In this document: piece by piece, positions 6,344-6,366 of the stretch
Layout: each line of letters opens with the position of its first letter
Numbering within the stretch: position 1 is the first letter of the stretch
Origin: Streptomyces violaceus
Lineage (GTDB): Bacteria; Actinomycetota; Actinomycetes; Streptomycetales; Streptomycetaceae
Assembly (NCBI GenBank): GCA_000715635.1
Contig: KL569188.1
Coordinates: forward strand, 23,030-29,395
Direction of reading: 5' to 3'
Length of the DNA: 6,366 nt
Notes under the pieces: model-generated
Databases searched by the model: none
What the model was told of the DNA's origin: nothing
What the model saw: the letters and a program-made list of their open reading frames with translations, nothing else
Position numbers and translations under genes: made by a program

Positions 6344-6366
6344 CTGTCTCTTATACACATCTCTGA
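6344..6366. other. Nextera transposon sequencing adaptor (not genomic)
   Basis: Bases 6344-6362 read CTGTCTCTTATACACATCT, the exact 19-bp Tn5 mosaic end used in Nextera libraries. They are followed by CTGA (6363-6366). Current Illumina Nextera adaptors continue differently; CTGA fits the older Epicentre/454-style primer tails, as far as I remember them. AT content rises sharply at this point. The native sequence ends at about 6343, and the C at 6344 may be shared. Confidence 0.96.

Noticed and set aside
6344..6362. Natural Tn5-like transposon end
   Set aside because: It is the exact engineered mosaic end, sits at the very end of the sequence and is followed by adaptor-like bases with no transposase; a library artefact explains it fully.

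Overview
The window looks like a piece of a Streptomyces (or close actinomycete) chromosome. It is very GC-rich with strong G/C at third codon positions, uses GTG as well as ATG starts and 4-nt stop/start overlaps, and its gene order matches, from memory, the S. coelicolor region around hutI and the sigma factor gene sigI. The window probably reaches the end of a draft contig: its last 23 bases are a Nextera transposon adaptor, not genome.

Left half (2-4195, + strand): a histidine-degradation block. A 5'-truncated M20-family amidohydrolase (usually named allantoate amidohydrolase) overlaps by 4 nt the gene for formimidoylglutamate deiminase (HutF). HutF in turn abuts imidazolonepropionase (HutI). 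HutI opens the imidazolone ring to N-formimidoyl-L-glutamate, and HutF deiminates this to N-formyl-L-glutamate. The M20 hydrolase sits where the last step (release of formate, HutG activity) would be expected. A 106-residue three-helix membrane protein of unknown function follows 29 nt after hutI. A GC-rich nested palindrome of a type I remember as dispersed in Streptomyces genomes lies in frame inside the start of hutI and adds about 15 residues.

Middle (4196-4312): a convergent intergenic region with a perfect 12-bp-stem hairpin that probably terminates transcription from both sides.

Right half (4313-6343): a partner-switching stress regulator. A SigB/SigF-type sigma factor (SigI-like) is on the - strand. 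Divergently transcribed on the + strand are a STAS anti-anti-sigma factor (ArsI-like) and the start of an anti-sigma kinase-like protein (PrsI-like), cut at the contig end. In such modules the kinase-like protein binds the sigma factor, and the unphosphorylated STAS protein releases it. A good match to a SigB-family promoter (GTTT, 14-nt spacer, GGGTGT) lies upstream of the STAS gene, which suggests feedback by this sigma factor or a relative.

I found no tRNA, rRNA, CRISPR array, phage or insertion-sequence gene. The biology is largely ordinary core Streptomyces chromosome. The points most worth a second look are the palindromic insertion in hutI, the possible role of the M20 hydrolase as a replacement HutG, the SigB-type promoter, and the adaptor at the end.
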